From: Protonemura montana
Lineage: Eukaryota; Arthropoda; Insecta; Plecoptera; Nemouridae
Reading direction: 5' to 3'
Assembly: GCA_947568835.1 (NCBI GenBank)
Contig: OX387604.1
Span: 12,801,076 to 12,865,075 of the forward strand
Length of the DNA stretch: 64,000 bases
This document shows, piece after piece, positions 41,301 to 53,300 of the stretch. Made by a program: the position numbers and the translations under genes. The notes under the pieces were generated by a model. It saw nothing but the letters and a program-made list of their open reading frames with translations. It was not told where the DNA came from and made no database searches. The stretch's first letter is position 1. Each line of letters opens with the position of its first letter.

Positions 41301-44300
41301 TGTAACAGGAAACCCGTAGTTTCATCAAGCGAGACTAGTTTTCCTCGGAGAGGAATTGTCGTTATGGGGCACAGTGCCCTCTACCCGATCTCACCCCCTC
41401 ACCCCTTCCCCCTTTCGTCCGGCTTCTCATTTCTTTTCCGATCGGAAATCGTATTTGTGAAAGAATTTGTTCCTGTGGGAAGAAAGTTTAACCATCGAAA
41501 AAGGGTTAGTTGATTCAATAAGAATCAATTTTGTCTCCCTGCACTGATTTCCACAGCTATTTTTTATTGCTTTTGTTTTCAGCCAATTCATTTCTTGTTC
41601 GCACATTTTTTTTTCTTCATACGCCCTTTTACTTTAAGGGTTTAATCCGGAACACATTTGAGATAAGTGAACGACAATCGTTTAAATCTGACGCTCATTA
41701 CTTGTGAGTACTCTTAAGCGGTACCAGGGGTCTTAAATCTTGTCTCGGTACTCTAGTGATACTCGGTGAGTGCAGCACAGTGAAATGAGCTAAAGGAAAC
41801 TGCATTCTCGTGTACATGTAGCTCACTCATTTGAGGCGACGATCAATATGCTGCATGAAGCGTGCGTCTAACGCATGTAATAAACTTGTTATGCCTGCGG
41901 ATGGTGACGGAGCCAGCAGTCAAAGCAGAAGGTCCGGTTGATACTTTGTCACTTGATGGTCAAAAATCAACAGGTTCGAGCCAGCAAGTTTATATCATAT
42001 AATATTTGATCGATATAAGTTCGCGTGCTTTCGTCAGTTATTTTTTGTGGTTATTCAGTACGGGGTCGAAGAATTAAATTAAAACAGACGTTAATGAACC
42101 CGGCGCCTGTTAAATAAAGGCCGGTGGTGGAACTTGATTTTGTAGGTCTTTCGCTATTATTGAAGATGCGAAAATCAAGTGGAGGCGAACACTAAGGTCA
42201 CAAAAAAGGGAGTTCGAGAATAACAAAATGTTTTTATTTTTTCCATCATGGTTAAAGAAATGCTTTTTAATTCTTTCCCATGATAAATTTAGCCAACCAC
42301 TCCAGAACTAACTGGCTTTTAGCAATGTAAGAAACAAAAGATAAGTTTCTTAGTAATGTAGAGTAATGTCCTGGTGACAACATAGTTATTCATCAAATTA
42401 AACTGCTTAATTCCAGTAAAGTTTCAAAATTCAAATATATTTTAAGCCGACTAAGATTTCAAAGCTGCATTGACCGAGTTTCATCTGCAGTTGCCTAAAA
42501 CTGCTACTGAAAAAACCCTGATAGCAAGGTTTTCCGGGTAAAATCATGAAATGTCAAATCAATTTCATGTCTGTCTTACATTCGTTGAATATTTCCTCTT
42601 TGCCGTATTTCAGTGACAGTAAGCCAGATTTCAAATGTCCAGTCCACTTATAATCACAGTTTTAGTCAAAGCTTCGGTGATTACATGTGTCAAGTACGTT
42701 AGGTACAGTGCAAAAGAAGTCAGCGACGAGAAATCCCTAATAAACACGAAAATTCCACTCTATAAAGCAGAAGGTAATCATACTAATTCAGTTACGGACA
42801 TCACCAAACCTTTCAAAATGTCTCTCACCTTCGCAGTAATTACAGGGCAACGAGATAAAACATGTTGCTCCCACTTCCCAACGCCATAACCACCCTTAGT
42901 GTCTGATCCCCGCAGGGTTCCAATCCCTCTCGGACCAGCCAGTAAAAAGCTTTTGAAATTTCAACAATCCAAAACAAATCTTTGCTGAGAAACCGGGAAA
43001 AGCAAATCCGTGCTAAGCCCAGCAGCCGCTTCCTGTTAATTAACGACGCACGGTGATACCACTTACGGAAGTGGTAATTTCCGGCAGCCATTTGTTTTGG
43101 GATTTAATTCGTAGAGTAATAAAATTAAGATTGTCAACAGACTGACCAACTTTTCAAGGTTTTCTTGACGTCCCAGGAAAACTGATCTGTGCCAGGTATT
43201 TGCACGATAATGAGTTTCTTTCAAAAATTAGGTCAGAAAGAAGGCACCTCCATTACGTAAATACAGGCGAATTGAGGTGCACTGGAAGATGGTCTCAGAG
43301 TCTTCCTTGCTATCAGCACTGTCATAGTATTTTAAAGGATAAAAACCATAATTAAAAATGGCCGATGACCCTACCTTCTTGCATTAAGGACTTGTAAGAG
43401 CTTGTAAACTTTTAAAAGGCTGGCTTTTCAAAAAATACAAGAACACAATCGCAAGGAGATTGTGAATTCGGCCATTTATACTGGTTGTCATTTTCATAAA
43501 TATGCTACTCATTTTTTTGGTAGAAATTTTTATTTTAAGAGTGCACGAAAAGTGTCCGTTCACCTTTCGGTGTTTCGTGGTGACAAGAGAACTGTTTTAT
43601 TACTACGACTTTTTCTGGTACCGCCCGGGGTTTTGGTAAGGCATGATTATGGAGTACATTTTCATTGTAACTTGACAAGTAATTGGAGCTGTTAATCTTT
43701 TGGTTTTGCTTATTTTCGTCCACTGCTTCATTGGAGAGTCAGGAACTTTAGAAAAATAATTTTAAATTGGGAAGTCCTGCATATCAGTGTGGTGGAAGTG
43801 CCAGGCTAGACAACAACTCAACTTCACTTACCATCGTCACAGGGCTGATTGATCCAAAACTGCGTATGTATAATTCGCAATACACCGTTGTAGCATTATC
43901 TGAAACAAAAAAAAAATCATATTATCAGAATTTAATAGAAATACATTTTGTTTACTGATATGTTGAAGTATAATTTATTTTCCTATGAACACACTTATTT
44001 CAGTTATATTGTCAATTTAAGAAAAACTGTATTCGTCGTTTTTTTGTTTAAATATATAAATTGAATTTGTTTTTAGGCCACAAACATGAGGACTGTCAAA
44101 TACATACTTGGTCTGTTTCATGACCTCTTTACCATGACCAATCAAGACTGTATCAATACAGTACCTCGGAAGGAGAAGCCCCCAGCCTGCCATTGAAAAG
44201 ATGCAATGTGCAGCAGTTACGTATCGACTGCAATTCCTTGGTTTATATTTGGGAGCAGAAGAAAGATTGAAACCATCTGATATTTGTTAACGAAGAGGAA

Positions 44301-47300
44301 CTATATTTAATTGCATATCAATTTTCTGCATTAAAGCCCAGTATTGTTTTGCCGAATTTCAAACGGTTCTGTTATTAGAGATTTTATATGTGATTCTGCA
44401 TAATTGCCACTGCCGACAAGATAAGAAAAATAAAAACGATAGGACGTAAGTGATAAAACATCTGCGTGTAAAATGATGTCTCTTATCAAATTGACATTCC
44501 AGACTTGTTATTTCCTTAACGTATTATTTTTTTCCTTGTGTCTGCCGTATCGCTGGTGAAGCAGCGAAGAAAAAGAGCGAGTGAAGTGAAGGGATATGGC
44601 TACGTCACTTGGAAAATATCAAAGACTATATCAAAGCCTCTTGTCAGGTGTTTCCGCTTCATTCAACTCACAAGCTCTCTAGGTCCCATGTTTATGGCAT
44701 TTCTAATCAACACAATCAATTACAAAGGATGCTTTCCGCTCAGCCGAAAAATGGATAAATAAAAAGGTACTTTTTGAAATAATAAAAATAGGCCCAAAAG
44801 ATGTGCGTGGATTCTGGAAATTAGTGCAATTGAGGTTATTTCAACGATAAATAAAAAATTATTTGAAAAAAAGAAATTATTAAATTTTACGTCAAGCGGT
44901 AACAACGCATTTTTTTTAGAGTGAGAAATACAATAAATTAATTACAAACTTTTGAATTATATTTTTTTACTCTTTCCTCATCTATCTTCAAGCTAGCACT
45001 GCTCTTGAACAATCCAGATTAATTAACGACATGCAAAAAGAGTTGAATAAAACTAGGGCACCAATATTTTCTTTCGTTTTTTACATCAATAAATCGGTTG
45101 AAAAAATGTTAAGTCGTTTAATTGATTTATGACAGTAATTGTAACCATGGATGATGGACGTTCAGCAAAAAACAAAAAAAGCTTCAAGAGTAAAACAAAT
45201 AAATATCAGTTTTTGCGGTACGCTTCCAGAATCCCCTGATTTATCGTCAAGTCAACGTTTTCCGAGTTTCCCGACGAGAAAACGGGTGTGACATTGTGTC
45301 CCAACACGTGTCTCCTCTCCTAGCATCTCTACATCCTGGTCCATTTCCCCATCCCCATGGCATTCCCAACAGTAACATGCTGCACACGAAATAATACATT
45401 AAAATGCTGCATTTTAATTCGAAAGTAATTTATTTCGTAGATCAGTTTGTTGATCAATGCTTCAATCAAACTGTTAAAAAGAGATAAATTGCTTCAATAA
45501 GCCTCGAAAAACAATAATTGACATGCGATATATTAAATAACAGGTACATTTTGAAATTTTGATTGAAATATCGTTGTGGAGATGAACAATAATAACATTT
45601 ACGAGTGAATACGAACTAACTGACAGTTGGATAGGATTACAAACTGCAAATTACTCGCCCGTTTGCCGCATATTACTTGAAGCGAGTCAATTTCCAACGG
45701 TTGCAAATCTTCCTCTGTTTCTTAAGACGACAGAGTGACGTCATTATCAACCCTTCGGCGTTTCAGAAACAAACAAACTTTCGTCAATTTCGCAGCAAGA
45801 TCATGTTTTGTACGCTATCTTACAATTTGTGAGAAAAGCAACGAAGACGAACTAGTAATAACGTCTTCATTACAGTAGGTATATTTAGTTGCGATGTTAA
45901 AATATACTGTTCTCAAGATGATAGCCATGATTCTGCGATTTTCCAAGCCCAAAGTATATCGCAATGGAGCTAAGATAGAATTTTCCTATCTCATGCTCTG
46001 GCTCAGCATTAGCGCGTTTCGCATTTCCCGTTTTTAGCGAGGACCATTTTTGCATAATTTTCTTGAGTCAAGTGATGCATTTTTCTTCAGTGGATCTCTT
46101 TCTCAATATTGCAGCACCGTATACTATGATAATTCACCAAAACTTTCAAATTCACGTTCTGCCAAGATTCAATTATTGACTACGTCACTATCCTCGGTCA
46201 TTATTTTGTGTGAAAATGACGAAATCATGTCTAAGCATCGTTCACGCAAACGCGTTTCCTTTCAACGAAAATGTAGGCCCAGAAACGTTGCTCCAATTTG
46301 ACTTTGTGTACTGGAATAGCGAAAATGAATTTAGGCTGTGTATTTTATTAAAGGTGTACCCATAATATTATTATTGGCCTACGTGCCTAGTGTACCAGTA
46401 TAAACCACAAAACGTGAAATTGCCACGTATGCACAAAACAAGAAACGTTTAACGTCGTTATTAGAAAGGAAACTACATTAGCTAAATATGGCGCGTGATA
46501 ACGCCGAGCTCTGACCGCTGAGCAAAACTTGCTACCCGTCGCTGACTCGGTGGAAAAAAACTGGTGGCATTTGCGACATTTCGGGCTCGCTTTCGCATGT
46601 TACTTTGAGTAGTCAGCAGAGTGAGATTAGTTTTGCTTGCTGGGAAATGGGCTAAAGATGGATAGGAACTTTTTTCCTGTAACGAAACTCCATGTGCATG
46701 TTTTTATCTTATCCAATTCCTCTCGTTCTATGAGTTTTTTTATCGTTCTACGATTTTTTTTCATGTAGTGTTCCTGACTTGTTGGAAGGATTCAGTCATA
46801 CTACCTGGTGTTCACACATTTTTTAAACAGTGTAGATTATTTGAATTTTAATTTTTAATCATGTATAATTTAAATTTAAATTGTATACATTTTTTATAAT
46901 TTATTTACATAATAAACAGAAGTTTCCAGAAGTTTCCAGGTTAGTTTTCTTGGAAGGGTTGAATTGTGTGCATTCCAACTTTCCTCTTTTAACATCGTTA
47001 TAATTGGTGGCAGTGGTAAAAATAAGAACAATATTATACACTGAAATGATATCAATTGTAACGAGTGGAACGAATTTACTTGAAATGTCGATTCGTACAG
47101 ATTGTGTAGCCGATGCACCTACAGACATCGTCAGCAATGACCAAACATTTCTGAATGGATGAAGATGCCACCCAACATTTCATAGAACACATAACGCCTT
47201 CATTTAAGTTACGCTCTCGGATTAAACATCATGTCATATTGATATTACTATCGATCGTCTTCTCCTTTATTAAAATCCCAGGTGGGACGCGATGCAGTAG

Positions 47301-50300
47301 TGCTCCTTGCATCGCCGTTGACCACAGTTGAAAGGTGAATCTTTGGGTGGGGCACGGTAGAGGAACAGGGGGAATTGCACCTATTCAGTGCAAGACGTGC
47401 ATTTGCGAGATTTCTCGGAATCTGCCGCCGTAGAATCCTTTCAGTTCAATCGGGAAAGTTAATCTATACGTTCGTTTACTTGGAATCGACAAAAGCATTG
47501 CAATAACAAATAGACTAACCAATGCTACTGCACCTTTTAAGTGGAGTTGCCATTGAAGGAAATAACTATGTTTAGGTTATTTCATTTACCGATGTTGCGA
47601 CGTGAAACTTGTACAGGCTTGCTATTGTCTTAAATGTAATTTCCTTTCAACAAATATCTTAGCTGTGCAGAGTATTCGGTGTCTCGCTACCGAAGTATAT
47701 CTATATATTTCATAATGTAAGGGTGCAGGTGATAGCAAGGAATGTAGATGTTTTCAAGTCTTTAGTATAACTGAAATTCTCAGACGCGGGATAAAAGAAC
47801 CTTTTTTATATAAGAGGCTATAGCGATAAAAACCAACATTGACCAAGCAATCCTCAGTAAAAGCTATCTCTCGTACAGCAGCAGCCTTTGCCCCAAAAGA
47901 ATGCCTAGCACTATTTAAGTTGAATAAAAAATAATACAGAACATTCCCATTTGAAAGAGAAGATTGCGCGTTGACTTTAACGCATGGTTCGGTTGGAAGG
48001 AAGTGCACTCACTAACACTATAATCATAAATTATTTCATAATATAACGGAGATGACGGCATTATTAATGGGTATGCATAGTTAGGAAAATATACCTATGT
48101 GCTATCTGACTTTTTTATGCGTTTCCGGCTAGTTTTAGAAGGTAGCCAAATAATCATTAACTAGTTTAAGCGGTTTTCCAAACCATTTAACGTATATTAT
48201 ACTTGTTTTCAAGGACACTTTATAAACCATATGTCGTTTTCCACTCTTGTTTTAGAGGGGGACTAAATACCGCACACCGAATAAGACTTTTCTTAGAGGA
48301 TACTTTAAATATTGCACACTGATTAAGACTTGTTTTAGAGAATTTAAAAAATGCCATACCTATGCCGTCAGAGACTCGTGTCTTAGAGGGTACTAAATCC
48401 TAAGGAAATTTACGTCACAAGGTACCCATATACCCCACAGTAGACTTTTCGAGTACATCAATTTATTTTAATCACTGTGACACCGGAAACTTTCGAGAGC
48501 AGTTCTTCGTAACAATTGAAGCAATATGTTATCTTCTGGAGTTTCAGGCAAAATTCTAGCACGAATTGTGGGGTAGGGTACGTAAGGGGTAGGGTAGGTA
48601 AGGTGGTAGAAGATTCAGGGTTTTCTTATAGCAAAATATGGCATCAGTGAGCAGTCCAGATAATTAAGATGTATACCACCGACGCAATTGTTTCAACTTT
48701 CAACATTTTGCAACTCACACCAAGATGTATTATCTAATAAATTATGCAAGAGGTGAGAAATGAAATTTTTCTCATAACACTATAAGTAGAAAATGGTGTG
48801 CCACCTCAGAATATAGATTTTAACACAATCCTCCTTCTCTTTTTTAATATTAGCGGTATTTAATTTATATGTGGCTCAATTTCCATCCCGTTTTTAACAA
48901 TTTTAAGCAAATGTGTTGCGGTCTTGGTTTCGATTTACAGAGTTTAAAAGTAACCGGCCTCAGTTCTTGACAAGAAGTCTTAAAAAAAAAATGAAATCTT
49001 CGGGTCTTAACCCCACAGCTGTGGAAACTAGACCTAACCAGCCAACATTAAAAAAAAACGAAAAAAAAAAAACATAAATGGGATGGGCCTTGACCCTAGC
49101 ATTAAAAAATAAATGGGTTTCAATGAAATCGTGATCTGGCACCTAATTTTGTAATAATATGTCTTAAGACATGAATTATAGATACACGTATCATTTACTA
49201 AATAAGACGGAAACAGTCTCAAATGATCACAGAAAACAATGAGATGATTTCAATGACAAGAACGACTGAGAATTATACTGGCATCCTGCTTTTGGAAGTC
49301 ACTTGTCTACGAAATACAACGTGACCCGAATATGAAAGTTTATCAGCATGTAGAGCATCGACAATAATTCATAACGGAGTCATCCGCTGTAAATGTGTGA
49401 AAATGCAGATAGTGGTACGCAATATCGCGACACATTCTGTACCCATATTATGATTCATTAGCACAACAAGTTAAAATGGAGATGAGTGAAATTCCTGACA
49501 AAAGCTGCGCCCTCTGTGAAGATATTATACAACTGCAATGCTCTCGTCGACGAATAGAAAACAAGTTACACGATTGTTCCATTTGTTTCAGGTATAAAAT
49601 GCTGGTAGGTAATACTACTTGCTTCAATAGGAGTTGTTTTTGCCGTAACTAATGAGTATTTGTTGAGTGAAAAGTGTTACTACATTCGGGACGTGATTGA
49701 TTACAGGGAAAAGTGTGCATTTAGTTCGTTATCTAAATGGCAGAATGTGCAATTATGCAGGGGGGAGGAGGTAGGCATACTAAAATAATTACTAGCAGAT
49801 AACGAATACTTGAAACAGTTTCATTTTAGCTCTCTCTCTCTCTATCTCTCTCTCTCTCACACACAGATACACACATGCTCTCTCTCCCTATATTCGCATG
49901 TGATGTGCATTCGAAGAGGAAAGTTTTCTCCAATTCACCAAAAGTAGGTTAGTTTCAAAGCGTAACACCTGCACAAGTTCCAATTTTCATCGAAAGGTGA
50001 TATCATCCTCATGTTAAATGCATTAAATGTCAGTTGCTCATGTCCTCTTGTGTTCTCAGGCTTCTCCAATTTCGCCTTTTGTTTCGAATTGCGTTGGGTT
50101 TATAATGTGATGGTACTTCGACAGTGATTAGCAAGTGAACATGTTTAGGGTGTTACTCGTTGACGGGTTGTTGATAATAGTTGTTCATCATTGAATCACT
50201 CGATATGCCATTCTATTCACAAGAGCAAGATGGCTACAATGTAGTCGATAACAGTGATTAGGGTCCCATTGTGATCACAGTGTTAGTGTTAATGGCTACA

Positions 50301-53300
50301 TTTGCCCGGAACATACATGCCGTGCCCGGAATCTCTAAGTTCCCACCTCGTGGTCTTGATCCATGCTGTCAACACATTTTTACAAAAACAATATAAATTT
50401 TAACACAAAAATTTAGCACAAATTCCAACCTTTCAAAATATGTTCACTTTTTTTAACAACCGAGATATAAAAGTTTGATTTTTGGAAGCCACCGTTTTGA
50501 TAGCTGGCCCTGTGGTACTGGTATTATAGCGTAGCGGAATGAGTGAGTGATGGTGAGGATGATGATGAACCTAACCAACGGGCTTAAATCAAGTATAAGC
50601 CCAAGCGATTGGAAGTGGTATTTTGGACATGACCTCAAAAGACCAATCAAATCATAAACAAACTAATAAAATATCGGGTACAAGAGATATAACCGAGAAA
50701 AGTATGCTCACTCATTTATTTCTCTTGAAATGCACGATACATAAAGTTAAAGAGCTCACTTTCCCACAGCTCATTGCATATTCCAGCCGCACGACGGTTC
50801 TAAATTAGCGCCCTCTGCCCCGCCTTGGCGCCCCGGCGCCTTCGTTCCTGTACCATTCCGTTCGCACACTTGTTCCACCCCTGATGAAGTTACTAGTCAC
50901 TCATTGCACCATTTTATCCTCACGACTAGATGGAAAACCAAAAAGATGTCTGAGAAAACATTTTTCATTGGGAAGACATCGAAATATGCAAATGAGTACA
51001 GTAAAAATTGGCACAGATATAATTTGTCCTTTGTTCTATCTAAAACACTCATCTGAAAGATTTCAGGTGAAATAAGAAGTCATTTTGTAAGTAAGAGAGA
51101 GGGACTTCACTGCCTTTATATGATGACCGTCTTCGGTTAAATACCACAAATGAAAGATATAGTGCGATGGGTCGATTTCAATTGCACCTAACGCATCACT
51201 AAAATATCGGAACAATCACATTTGTACATATACTCAAGGGAATCACGAATGAAGCCAGCACTTGGATGTTCTTAACCTGATTTTCTTAGAAATCTGTTGG
51301 AATATCTTTGGGTCCGTAAATGCGGGAGTCTGTCTGTCCATTACAACCGACTGGAACAGACCCTTAAGTCGGCGGCAAAAAATTGAGACGATGTAACCAA
51401 GACCTAAACGACTGCCACTGCTCCAGATCATTAGAAACACGATCCCTGTGGACCGAGTTTTCCGATACCTACAGAACTAACATGACATGAGGTGCACTAT
51501 TATCTTGATGAGATGAGCCCTTCAGTTCCGCAAAAACCTATCATGTTTTTCTCTTGGCGTCTTCTTTCCTTGCTTTACACTTTCCTTGCTTCAGATTTGA
51601 CGTCTGAAAACGGTTTCAGTCATTGCCAAGCGTTGCTTAAAAAAAAAAAAATTTAATTTTTTTTTTTTTTTACAGAATTTACTGAAGATGATTTTTTTGA
51701 GAAGAAATTATTGTAAATTGCCAGATTGGTGAGTCAGTGCAGAAGAGTTGGTAAGGTAGGTAGGTAGATATACGCAGTCGACTTTAGCATATTATTAATC
51801 CTGCTATCAGTACTTTACAGCAACGTCCTGGAATTCAAAGGAGAGGATAAGGCTACTCCTACTTGATCTGCCAATCGTTTCCTCTTCAAATAATGCACCC
51901 TTTCTTCAAAAGATATAGAATACATGTAGATGGCGGAAGTAGTTAAAGATTAAATGCAACTAAAGCTTATTGAAAAATTTACATGTGACTGGTCAATATG
52001 CTAAATGTGGTCTAAAAAGCACGAATAGAAATTGAACACTGAGTTTTTCAGTAGATGCAGTGGCTCTTAGCTTGAGACGTGGAAATAAGAATGATGGTAA
52101 AGCTCAGAGTATGCAATGAATAAATATGGCATGTGAATTTTATATTTATGAAAATATCAGCAATATCCTGCAAAATAACAGACAAATGAAACAAAGATTA
52201 ATAAAACACGGTGTCAGTCAACTTGATTAAATCCTTGTGGTCACAAATTACAAGAAGTATGTGATTGAAATCTGAAAGTGTATTAAGATTGAAAATAAGA
52301 AACTGAACATAAAACTAAACAACTGGTACCCGTTACAGGTCGTAAATTGTAATTGAAAGGAGAAAAGCGCTGTAGACTTTCCATAAGCTGGCTCTGAAAT
52401 CCTGTCAGTTATAGCAAAGTTGTTTCATGGTTGAAAATTGATAGAGACATCACTTAAAACTAATTGCACGTACATTACAGTGGAACTCGAGTCAATATCC
52501 CTCCTTATCGTTACAGCTTTCACCCCTGTCTCTCTTCCACCCTTTCTGTGACACATAACATTAATTGAGTTCACTTGAAAGTAATAAGAATTGTTAAATT
52601 GCCTTGCTGAAAGATTGCTCCTTTTCTGATACGAAAAAGATATTGTTTTTACTTATTTTTTGCCAATTTAATTAAAGGAATGTACACTCAAAGTATAGCG
52701 GTCGAATACCCTGCGACAAGGTTAGGCTTTATGTCATTACCAAAACCAATTTTTTAAGTTTAATTTCAAATTTACTTGCTCTTTGATTTTGCTTAAAGTT
52801 GCTGTTTGAGTTGAAATGAGCAATGAGCTAAGCAAGGCATCAATTTGTCGCTAGCATGGGCAAAGAAACTCTGTTGAAAACACGCTGCTGAATCAGCAAA
52901 GGAACTCACCGCTCTTTTATTTTCAAAAGCGGAAGAGATGAAAGAACTGTGGCTACATTTTGGCTAGACTAAAGGCTCCTAAATTCCATTTAGTAACAGA
53001 TTTTAAATGGCTACGGCGGGAATTTCATTTCAATTTCTTTTATCGTGATTTAGTAACGCATCCTGGAGGAAGTTTGTATAGATGGTTATACTTTTAGCAT
53101 GTCTTATAACGAGCAGCAGAATGATTTGCAATTTTCCATATAAGGTTTCTACCATACATTCTTTATTGAGATTTAACGTAGGTACTTTCACTGTTCTTAG
53201 CCGTAAGTATTTTGAGTGTTATTCAGCTTTTGACGTTAGTCTGAAAATGAAACACTAGACTTGAAATTGTATTATCCGAAACGTCACTTTCAATTCAATT

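Larger units (their letters stand above)
22653..43831 (-). other. 21-kb intron of the channel gene
   Basis: This giant intron separates the 68-nt strand exon from the DYEVDLYFRQ exon. It contains two poly-G runs (25431-25447, 30019-30040), a 19-A run (26142-26160), the inverted-repeat element 26255-27029, the 5S SINE copy B (36005-36195), a 14-bp minisatellite (36501-36655) and a 28-bp repeat (39556-39632). Frames that look weakly coding (minus strand 28493-28697, plus strand 34337-34585, plus strand 38933-39142) have no recognisable family. No nested gene is established. Confidence 0.75.

Noticed and set aside
42905..42945. tRNA-like GGGTTCCAATCCC motif
   Set aside because: No complete cloverleaf around it; probably a chance match or repeat remnant.
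46861..46890. Near-palindrome ATGTATAATTTAAATTTAAA...
   Set aside because: A/T-only palindromes are expected by chance in DNA of this composition.
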